Positions 17,822 through 24,863 of a DNA stretch of 64,000 nucleotides are shown piece by piece (within the stretch, counting starts at the first letter, position 1; the number at the start of each line of letters is the position of its first letter). Origin of the DNA: an uncultured bacterium (GTDB taxonomy: Bacteria; Bacteroidota; Ignavibacteria; Kapaibacteriales; UBA4661); NCBI GenBank assembly GCA_937899715.1, contig CALCNX010000050.1, positions 1 through 64,000 of the forward strand. The letters run 5' to 3'. A model generated the notes under the pieces. The model made no database searches and was not told where the DNA came from. It was given only the letters and a program-made list of their open reading frames with translations. Made by a program: the position numbers and the translations under genes.

Positions 17822-19095
17822 TTCTTATTTCTCCTGAAAAATTTGCGAAAGCGAGAGGGTTTTTCTGCCACTTTGTCGGACAGCGAAAGCGGAACATCGA
17901 ATGCAACCTGCTTGTAGTCGTTGTGCGCCAGCACGAGTCCTTGAATAAACTTGCGTCCGAGCTTGCTGACAAGCCATTGTATGAGCACTCCTTCCTGCTG
18001 AATCCACGTGAGGAGTTTGAAGAGACACAGCACAAGAATATATTTCGCCATATTCCAAAAGCCTTTTGGCGACTGTATTTGCAAGATACTCGAAAGAGTA
18101 CGTCCACCGACCTTTGTATCGTCAAGAAAATACTTCACAAGAAGCGGCGTAATGCCGATAAACATCCATTTGAACGGCGGCGGCATGATGTATTCAATGA
18201 AGTCAATACAGGTCTGGGCAAGTTCGGCATTTTCTTTGGTGGAGCCTGCTTGGTGCTTCAAAATAGCTTCCTGCAAAACGACGCTATCATGGTAATCGCT
18301 TGGAATAAGACTGTCATGCAAGCCCATAATGTGACCAATCACTTCCCAACAGTGCATATACCCGTCTGTTTCTTCGTCCGAAAGCGAAATACCAATCCGC
18401 TTCAGCCCATCCACAATGGATGATGAAAACGTCGTGAGCGTAACCGCCATATCTTCCTGATTGATAGGCGCGCCGTACTGAGCGGTGTCCCAGCCTTTTT
18501 GCTTTGCATAGACGCGGATAGAAGCATGGATAAGCCGTATTTTTCGTGCCGTTACGATACCTTTTCCTTGGGGGTCGAACCCGCCCTCCGCCAGAACATT
18601 CAGGACAAATTGTAACGTCTCCATCACCCGCTTGATAAGGCGCGGCGGCAGGGGAACTTGTTTGCCTTTCTCATTGAGCCGTACAGCAGCCGGAGCGTCA
18701 AGGCGCTTCGTTTCGTAGAGTACGTGTGCCCCGCGCCAGCAGACATAGCACTCCGGCAGAGATTTGCACAGAAGAGCAATGCAAATTTCAACCCCATAAG
18801 TGGTAAAGACTTTTTGCCCCACAGCCGCACGAGCAGCATCAAACCACGGCGGGAGAATGTTTTCCGGGTCGAAATAATGCTCCAGCGCTGGCGGAAGGTC
18901 AACGGATTGTATGGAATCGTTATACATCAGCGTTGCGAGCATCGCATTGAGTTCGGTCTGCTTCGTCGAACCGATAACCGATTGCATCAACGCGTCGGCT
19001 TCCACGTCCATCACGTGACGCTGTGTTTCAAGAAAGGCTTGTTCGATGAGCGCAGTTTGGAGAACGGCTCGGTAGTGCTGTGTTGCAAGACGCAT
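17818..19095 (-). CDS. MpaB/latex-clearing-protein-like oxygenase (DUF2236)
   Basis: The 425-residue product carries the hallmarks of the DUF2236/MpaB family. RGAHVLYETKRL lies at 121-132, ARKIRLIHASIRVY with His190 as the likely haem ligand at about 183-196, INQEDMAVTL at 211-220 and YMHCWEVIGHIMG at 246-258. Hydrophobic stretches in the last third (about 310-385) suggest membrane association, and the C-terminus is very basic. Family members include fungal MpaB, which oxidatively cleaves a farnesyl chain, and Lcp, which cleaves polyisoprene. The stop overlaps the start of the PaxB-like gene by four bases, so the two are translationally coupled. The substrate is unknown. No Shine-Dalgarno sequence is visible. 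Confidence 0.8.
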   Translation of the reverse strand: MRLATQHYRAVLQTALIEQAFLETQRHVMDVEADALMQSVIGSTKQTELNAMLATLMYNDSIQSVDLPPALEHYFDPENILPPWFDAARAAVGQKVFTTYGVEICIALLCKSLPECYVCWRGAHVLYETKRLDAPAAVRLNEKGKQVPLPPRLIKRVMETLQFVLNVLAEGGFDPQGKGIVTARKIRLIHASIRVYAKQKGWDTAQYGAPINQEDMAVTLTTFSSSIVDGLKRIGISLSDEETDGYMHCWEVIGHIMGLHDSLIPSDYHDSVVLQEAILKHQAGSTKENAELAQTCIDFIEYIMPPPFKWMFIGITPLLVKYFLDDTKVGGRTLSSILQIQSPKGFWNMAKYILVLCLFKLLTWIQQEGVLIQWLVSKLGRKFIQGLVLAHNDYKQVAFDVPLSLSDKVAEKPSRFRKFFRRNKK

Positions 19096-19287
19096 CGGTA
19101 TTACGTTGTAAGAAGTTTTGGAGGACTACAATTTCATATCTTTCATTCAAACCCAAGTATAACCCAAACGACAAGCCGCAAGAATACGCAAATGTTCTTT
19201 CTTGCCCAAATTCTTTATCACGTGCAACACAACAAGAGCAGAATAAAGGGCGACATCGCAGAGTAAGACCGCATCACACCTACGCAA

Positions 19288-20292
19288 TCATACATATTTC
19301 GGCGACACACCAAATTTCTTTTTGAAGGCAGTGCTGAAATGCTGGGGCGAGGAGTACCCCAATTCATAAGCAATTTCACCGACAGATTTCTCTCGCTCCG
19401 AAAGCAGCATTTGTGCGCGCTCCAGACGATGCTCGGCTACATATCCGAAGACCGTCGTGCCGAAAAGCGATTTGAACCCACGCTTTAATTGATAATCACT
19501 CAAGCCCACAGCCCGCGCCAATTCAGAGAGCGACGGTGGTTCGTCCAGACGATGCCGCAAATACTCTTGTGCAAAATGCAACCGCTCTTTGTCGCTGTGC
19601 GGAATACGAACAGGCACAAGCATAGAATCGGAACCCGATTGCTCATGCTGATTGAATGCCTCTGCTTGAAGAACAATCAGCTCAAGACATTTTGACAGCA
19701 AAAACATTTTTTTTAGCCCGCCCGTGAAGTGACAGTCAAGTATCTGACGAATCACCGTGTTCATGCTTTGATTGAGCGGAAGATTCTGCTTGGAAAGAAG
19801 CATGGAACGCCCTTCCAGAATGTTATCCGCAAAGCGTTGCAGCGTGTCGTTGGAATCATTAGTCAGTTGCAACCACGTTGGTTTGCCGATTTTGAACATC
19901 AGCATTTCGGACTGCGGCGTATCGCTCCACGTCGCACCATCGTAGCCGTGCGTGTAGGAAACGCTATGCTGCTGCCCTGCCATAATCAATGGTTCGCGCC
20001 AGCGATTGTTTGTTGCCGTTTGCTGCCCCGAAAGCGAATAATCGGTATAAACCCCGTCGAAATCGTGATTCCACAGAACGGCATTACGCTCTTTGCCCTC
20101 GCACATCCACCGTTGGCGAAAAATAGTTATGCCATCAAACTCCCATTTTTGCGACGTAAACTCAGCAGTAGGAAAGGAAATACGCGTGGTTTCTTCTATG
20201 AGAATGGGTGACGACGACGACGATACATTGTCGGAGTAGCTCTGTCGCTCGGCAAGCACGGTATCATCAGTGGTACGGGTAATAGCAGTCAT
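19288..20292 (-). CDS. AraC-family transcriptional regulator
   Basis: This is 334 residues long. The C-terminal 100 residues hold two helix-turn-helix motifs (SLSELARAVGLSDYQLKRGF and EIAYELGYSSPQHFSTAFKK), ending in the usual FGVSPKY. The N-terminal 220 residues are a ligand-binding region of the PchR-like kind with no family I can name; it is rich in Trp. The gene lies 192 bases upstream of the MpaB-like gene on the same strand and is divergent from the NTF2-like gene, with a 148-base gap between them. It is therefore a candidate regulator of either side. No operator can be identified by eye. Confidence 0.9.
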   Translation of the reverse strand: MTAITRTTDDTVLAERQSYSDNVSSSSSPILIEETTRISFPTAEFTSQKWEFDGITIFRQRWMCEGKERNAVLWNHDFDGVYTDYSLSGQQTATNNRWREPLIMAGQQHSVSYTHGYDGATWSDTPQSEMLMFKIGKPTWLQLTNDSNDTLQRFADNILEGRSMLLSKQNLPLNQSMNTVIRQILDCHFTGGLKKMFLLSKCLELIVLQAEAFNQHEQSGSDSMLVPVRIPHSDKERLHFAQEYLRHRLDEPPSLSELARAVGLSDYQLKRGFKSLFGTTVFGYVAEHRLERAQMLLSEREKSVGEIAYELGYSSPQHFSTAFKKKFGVSPKYV

Positions 20293-20440
20293 GGTTTGTG
20301 TCCTGAGAGTTGTGTATCCCGATGTCGTTCATTTTCTGTACGTTTTTCTTCCGCAAATGTACGAATTCCAGAGGGAACTGCACGTATTTTTGCCATGTAA
20401 AACAACCATTATTTTTGTCGCATTTTTTAATAGACACGCC

Positions 20441-20902
20441 ATGTTTACCAAACCACTTCTCTTGCTGCTCACAAGCATTTTTGCCCTCAATCTGAACACC
20501 TTCCCTGCCGATGACAAAAAGGTTATCGCCGCTCTTGATACCGAATATCAAGCGGCAGTGAAAAACAATGATGCTGCTACGATGGCTCGTATTTTGGCGG
20601 ATGATTTTACCCTTGTCGTCGGGACGGGCAAAGTATATTCAAAAGCTGATTTGCTCAAATCGGCGCGAAACAAAACTATCCGTTACGAACTGCAAGACGA
20701 CAGCGCACAGACGGTACGGCTGTGGGGAAATACGGCAGTCATTACGGCATTGCTTTCTCTGAAAGGTGTTGATACGGAGAGCGGGAAACCATTTGATTAT
20801 CAAGTGTGGTTCAGCGATACATATGTGCGCACCGAATCAGGCTGGCGCTATGTTTTCGGGCAAGCCTCCATTCCGCTTCCTAAAGCAAATTCAGCAAAAT
20901 GA
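20441..20902 (+). CDS. Exported NTF2-like (DUF4440) protein
   Basis: The start at 20441 gives MFTKPLLLLLTSIFALNL, a signal peptide. The 153-residue product then reads as a SnoaL/NTF2-like fold: an N-terminal helix pair (VIAALDTEYQAAVKNNDAA, then MARILADDFTLVVGTG), then strands including WGNTAVITALLSLKG and VRTESGWRYVFGQAS. Such domains bind small hydrophobic ligands or act as enzymes; no activity is assigned. A promoter-like TTTTTG and TATTTTTG pair sits 25-55 bases upstream, but its 17-base spacing is short. The cytochrome gene begins 52 bases downstream. Confidence 0.8.
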   Translation: MFTKPLLLLLTSIFALNLNTFPADDKKVIAALDTEYQAAVKNNDAATMARILADDFTLVVGTGKVYSKADLLKSARNKTIRYELQDDSAQTVRLWGNTAVITALLSLKGVDTESGKPFDYQVWFSDTYVRTESGWRYVFGQASIPLPKANSAK

Positions 20903-20954
20903 AACATTAGACAAAGTTCTACGCAATTACTCACACTTTCAATCTAAAACACCT

Positions 20955-21464
20955 ATGAAACGCTCACCAAGCCTTGTTCCGGCAACCATTCTTTGCGCTA
21001 TCACGCTGTCCGGTTTACTCACTGCCGCACATTCGCAGCAAAAATCCAGTCTTGAAGCAGTCCCTTACCCCGAAGGCTATCGTGAATGGGCGCACGTTAG
21101 CTCTGCCATCATTACCCCACAAAGCCCAGCTTTCAAACGGTTTGGCGGTTTTCATCATATTTATGCAAATGCAAAAGCAATGGAAGGATACCGCTCAGGA
21201 ACCTTTGCAGACGGCTCGATAATGGTCTTTGACCTGCTGGAAGCGCAAGAAAAAGACGGTGCAATCAGCGAAGGCGGACGCAGATTCGTGGATGTGATGC
21301 TGAAGGACAACAAACGTTTTGCGCAAACAGGCGGCTGGGGATTCGAGGAATTTAGGGGTGACAGCAAGACCGAGCGTACATTGAGCAATCCCCAAGAACA
21401 GTGCTTCGGATGCCATGCGAAGAAACAAGAGCGTGGCTTTGTGTATAGCGTTTTGCGGAAGTAG
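20955..21464 (+). CDS. Cytochrome P460-domain c-type haem protein
   Basis: The start at 20955 gives a 169-residue protein with a signal peptide (LVPATILCAITLSGLLTAAHS). The body (YPEGYREWAHVSSAIITP, then GGFHHIYANAKAMEGYRSG and FADGSIMVFDLLE) matches the cytochrome P460 domain. A single c-type haem motif, C150-F-G-C153-H154, lies near the C-terminus where the family has it. It is periplasmic. P460 proteins can oxidise hydroxylamine or bind nitric oxide, but many environmental relatives are uncharacterised. It is probably co-transcribed with the NTF2-like gene. Confidence 0.88.
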   Translation: MKRSPSLVPATILCAITLSGLLTAAHSQQKSSLEAVPYPEGYREWAHVSSAIITPQSPAFKRFGGFHHIYANAKAMEGYRSGTFADGSIMVFDLLEAQEKDGAISEGGRRFVDVMLKDNKRFAQTGGWGFEEFRGDSKTERTLSNPQEQCFGCHAKKQERGFVYSVLRK

Positions 21465-21527
21465 TAGTAGGCTTCTCTTCCCCCAATGCCGTTACCGCAC
21501 CGTTGCTGAGTAGGCAGAACCACGTAT

Positions 21528-22031
21528 TTATGCGAGGTTCTGCACAGCAACCAATTCACCCTCACTCAGAAGCCGCTCAATGTTAAGCAAAATTTTCACA
21601 TTCTCCCCAATTTTCCCCATGCCTTGAATATAGCGCCCGCCAGAACCTCTCGTCGTGCGAGGTGGCTCAGAAACATTCGCTTCGGGTATATTCACTACTT
21701 CCAAGACTTCATCTACAATCAGCCCAATAGCCGTGCCGTTGACATCCACCACCACGATACAAGTGCGGTCGTTGTGCATAGTCTCCTGCATTCCGAAGCG
21801 CAAGCGCACATCCATCACGGGAATAATCTTACCGCGAAGATTGATAACCCCTTTGAGATACGAGTCTGTATCAGGGACTTCAGTGATTTTCTGCACACCG
21901 ATAATTTCAGTGATATGGCGAATCTCAACGCCATATTCTTCCGCTGCGACGCGAAACGTCAAATAGCGGTCTTTTTGCGTGTCCTCTTCTATTTCGAGGT
22001 CGTCCGCATCGAAGCTGTCATACTGTGCCAT
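21528..22031 (-). CDS. cheW: CheW chemotaxis adaptor
   Basis: The 167-residue product has the CheW pattern: YLTFRVAAEEYGVEIRHITEI at the N-terminus, then GVINLRGKIIPVMDVRLRFG, then GTAIGLIVDEVLEVVNIPE. Its role is to couple chemoreceptors to the CheA kinase. No other chemotaxis gene is adjacent. It converges with the cytochrome gene and is divergent from ybaK. An acidic N-terminal stretch (DSFDADDLEIEEDT) precedes the first domain. Confidence 0.93.
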   Translation of the reverse strand: MAQYDSFDADDLEIEEDTQKDRYLTFRVAAEEYGVEIRHITEIIGVQKITEVPDTDSYLKGVINLRGKIIPVMDVRLRFGMQETMHNDRTCIVVVDVNGTAIGLIVDEVLEVVNIPEANVSEPPRTTRGSGGRYIQGMGKIGENVKILLNIERLLSEGELVAVQNLA

Positions 22032-22229
22032 AATGAAGGAGCAAAAAAGTGGAAAAATGCAATACTGTTTGCAGTTAAATGCTGCTTGAGCAAAACGCTA
22101 CTCAGTCCAAAAACTTACGAAAACTTTCGCACCCACACCACAGAGAAGCGAAAAAAAACGCGAAAATTCTTCAGGGCTTGCGTATCTTCGTGCATTGTTC
22201 CCGTCAATTTTGCTTACCACTGCCGAACT

Positions 22230-22700
22230 ATGACTAAAACAAATGCTTGCCGCATTCTCGACCAACACTTGATTCCCTACGAAATCAGGGAATACGAGGT
22301 GAACGAAGACGAACTGGATGCTGTTACCGTCGCTCACAAAATTGGGCTACCACCCGAACAAGTCTTCAAAACGCTTGTTCTGACGGGTGATACGCACAAA
22401 TACTTCGTTGCCGTCATTCCGGGCAATGCCGAATTAGAATTGAAGCGCACAGCTCGCTCCACCGGCAACAAGTCCTGCGCAATGCTGCCGATGAAAGAAC
22501 TACTCCCGCTCACGGGCTACATTCGTGGCGGTTGCTCGCCTATCGGCATGAAAAAACCTTTTCCCACTTTTCTGGACGAAACCATAGAACTCTTCGACCG
22601 CATCAGCATTAGCCCCGGCAAGCGTGGGATGCAAATTCTCCTTGCCCCGCACGACCTTCAGCGCGTTACGGGCGCACACATCGTGGAGTTGTGCGCATGA
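22230..22700 (+). CDS. ybaK: YbaK/EbsC-family Cys-tRNA(Pro) deacylase
   Basis: The start at 22230 (MTKTNACRILDQHLIPYEI) gives 156 residues, the normal length; the open frame extends far upstream but that part overlaps cheW. EQVFKTLVLTG, YFVAVIPGNAELELK and GYIRGGCSPIGMKKPFPTF are the YbaK family segments. The enzyme hydrolyses mischarged Cys-tRNA(Pro) or related species. The stop overlaps the start of the GT39 gene by four bases. Confidence 0.92.
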   Translation: MTKTNACRILDQHLIPYEIREYEVNEDELDAVTVAHKIGLPPEQVFKTLVLTGDTHKYFVAVIPGNAELELKRTARSTGNKSCAMLPMKELLPLTGYIRGGCSPIGMKKPFPTFLDETIELFDRISISPGKRGMQILLAPHDLQRVTGAHIVELCA

Positions 22701-24313
22701 ACAGCATCAAAGCCATCATTGTCCGTTATCGCATTTCGCTTGCACTTCTTGTCCTGATGCTCATTGGCGCGGCATTGCGCTTTGCAGACATCGGCACGGA
22801 ATCACTCTGGGTAGATGAAATTTATTCCTTTAGGCAAGCGGTAAAAAGTGTGGCGATGATTATTGCCAATGCTCCACAGGACGTTCATCCGCCTGTGTAC
22901 TACACGCTGCTGCACTTTTGGGTACTACTTTTTGGTACGACTGAAGCCGGATTACGGAGTCTATCAGCGGTCTTTGGTGTGGCGGCACTGCCACTTATGT
23001 ATGTTTTGGGACGAGAGTTGTATTCGCAGCGTGTAGGGCTGTATGCCGCATTGTTGCTGGCGCTGTCGCACTTTCACATCCACTATTCGCAAGAAGCACG
23101 GAACTATGCGTATGCGGTTTTGGTGGTAATAGTAGGAATGATAGGTTTTGTGCGCTATGTGAAGCAATTCAATAGCCAAAGCGCTCCAGTGCTTTCGTGG
23201 AAGTTGATTGCGTTCTTCCTTCTCGGCAATACACTCATTCTTTATTCCCACTTTTTCGCGCTCTTCGTGATTGCCGCCGAGAACGCATTGGTGATGAGCT
23301 TCGCCCTCGTGCGACGGGATGTTTTTCGGCGAATGTGGAAATCGTGGTTTGCCCTGCAAGGTCTCTTGTTGCTGGTGTTTGTGCCTTGGATGGAGATTTT
23401 GTATTATCAAATTCGAGCTGTAAAAAGTGGCTTTTGGATTGACCCACCAAATCTGATGACACTCGCCGAAACTATCATTGAATTCGCAGGTTCGTTTTCG
23501 GCGGCGGCGGTAATTTTGCCCTTGTGCGTACTTGCGGTGGTGCACGTGCGGAAGCGACTTGTAACCATTCAAGACGACAATGCTCAGGGTAAACCCGAAA
23601 GCGCCCTTATTGCGAATGTTCAGTTCGATTATTGTCTGGCGCTGCTGCTGCTGTGGCTTGTGCTGCCGATTGCGATTCCGTTCCTACGGTCGCTCTTTTC
23701 CACACCGATTTACTACGTGAAATACACCATTCCGGCGCTTCCGGCGTTACTTCTGCTTGCGGCAAAAGGACTGGATGCTTTTGATACGAAGGTGCGATGG
23801 ATGCGTGGGCTTGTCGGTATAGTTCTTGTGGTGCTCTGCGTCATCGCATGGCGCGATAACCGCAACGACTGGAATTCCCTCGAAAAAGAAACGTGGAAAG
23901 AAGCGACACGTTTGCTTGATAGCGCAACAACGAGGAATGATGCGGTCTTTGTACATGAATGGTACAGCAAATACAACTGCGAATACTACACCAAACGCCC
24001 CGATGTAACATTCCAAGCCATGCCACCGGAACGCTTTGCTATCACGCCCACGACCATTGAGCGTTTTTACGCACCGCTTGCTACCGGACGTGACCACATC
24101 TGGCTTGTGCTTTCGCACCGCAGCGCCCAAACGCCAATGATACTAGAGCGCATAGAACGTGATTTTACGCCAACACTCGACACAATTTTCCCTTCGCGCT
24201 ACCGCAAATACATGATTACTGACTCCTTCCCTTATCAGACCAAAGGCATCTATCTGATGAAAACGTATTTATCCAATGATATTCGCGTCATGCGCTTTGA
24301 ACGAAGGAAGTGA
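22697..24313 (+). CDS. GT39/ArnT-like membrane glycosyltransferase
   Basis: The ATG at 22697 shares an ATGA with the ybaK stop, so I prefer it to the GTG at 22691. The roughly 538-residue protein has about ten membrane segments. The GT-C signatures are ADIGTESLWVDEIYSF with the catalytic Asp-Glu, followed by DVHPPVYYTLLHFWVLLFG and HFHIHYSQEARNYAYAV. These enzymes use lipid-linked sugars (often polyprenyl phosphate sugars) to glycosylate proteins or lipids on the periplasmic side. The soluble C-terminal part (about residues 390-538) includes DAVFVHEWYSKYNCEYY. Acceptor and donor are unknown. Confidence 0.88.
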   Translation: MNSIKAIIVRYRISLALLVLMLIGAALRFADIGTESLWVDEIYSFRQAVKSVAMIIANAPQDVHPPVYYTLLHFWVLLFGTTEAGLRSLSAVFGVAALPLMYVLGRELYSQRVGLYAALLLALSHFHIHYSQEARNYAYAVLVVIVGMIGFVRYVKQFNSQSAPVLSWKLIAFFLLGNTLILYSHFFALFVIAAENALVMSFALVRRDVFRRMWKSWFALQGLLLLVFVPWMEILYYQIRAVKSGFWIDPPNLMTLAETIIEFAGSFSAAAVILPLCVLAVVHVRKRLVTIQDDNAQGKPESALIANVQFDYCLALLLLWLVLPIAIPFLRSLFSTPIYYVKYTIPALPALLLLAAKGLDAFDTKVRWMRGLVGIVLVVLCVIAWRDNRNDWNSLEKETWKEATRLLDSATTRNDAVFVHEWYSKYNCEYYTKRPDVTFQAMPPERFAITPTTIERFYAPLATGRDHIWLVLSHRSAQTPMILERIERDFTPTLDTIFPSRYRKYMITDSFPYQTKGIYLMKTYLSNDIRVMRFERRK

Positions 24314-24321
24314 GAGCGTCA

Positions 24322-24365
24322 CAATAAATTCATTCGTAATTCCTCATTCATAATTCCTCATTCTC
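24322..24365. repeat. Short A/T-rich intergenic microrepeat before ispF
   Basis: ATTCCTCATTC occurs twice, joined by ATA, just before the ispF start, with a related TTCATTCGTA before it. Similar degenerate tracts occur at 30913-30950 and 41466-41491. No function is evident. Confidence 0.6.
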
Positions 24366-24863
24366 ATGGTTGGTTTTGGTTATGACATTCACCGCCTTGC
24401 CGAGGGTGAAAGCCTGATTTTGGGCGGTGTAGAAATATCATCCTCCTTCGGCACGGTGGCACACAGCGACGGCGATGTGCTGCTCCACGCCTTGTGCGAT
24501 GCGCTCTTGGGCGCGGCAGGCTTGGGAGATATTGGTGAACACTTCCCCGACACGGATGCACGGTACAAAGGCATTTCAAGCATTGAGCTTTTGCGCCGCG
24601 TGATAGATTTGCTGCGTAGCGAGAACTATCGCCTTGTGAATGTAGATTGTACGCTGGTTCTGGAAAAACCTAAGATTTTGCCGTACAAACCCGCCATGCG
24701 TGAGCGCATCGCGGAAGTCTGTGGTTTGCCTGTCCGACGTGTTTCCCTCAAAGCAACTACAAGTGAGAAGCTAGGTTTTGTCGGCTCCGGCGAAGGTATT
24801 GAAGCGTATGCGGCGTGTCAAATAGAAGAAGCGAACGAAAAAACAGTAGGAACAGCATCGTGA
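24366..24863 (+). CDS. ispF: 2-C-methyl-D-erythritol 2,4-cyclodiphosphate synthase
   Basis: The 165-residue product shows the metal site Asp7-x-His9 (GYDIHRL) and His41 region motif AHSDGDVLLHALCDALLGA, then GDIGEHFPDTD and a C-terminal LKATTSEKLGFVGSGEGI. It forms the cyclic diphosphate in the non-mevalonate pathway to isopentenyl diphosphate, so this organism makes isoprenoids through that route. The stop overlaps the GTG start of the following kinase gene (GTGA). Confidence 0.96.
   Translation: MVGFGYDIHRLAEGESLILGGVEISSSFGTVAHSDGDVLLHALCDALLGAAGLGDIGEHFPDTDARYKGISSIELLRRVIDLLRSENYRLVNVDCTLVLEKPKILPYKPAMRERIAEVCGLPVRRVSLKATTSEKLGFVGSGEGIEAYAACQIEEANEKTVGTAS

Noticed and set aside
21624..22229. 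Upstream extension of the ybaK frame
   Set aside because: It is opposite cheW and of no known family; YbaK begins at 22230.
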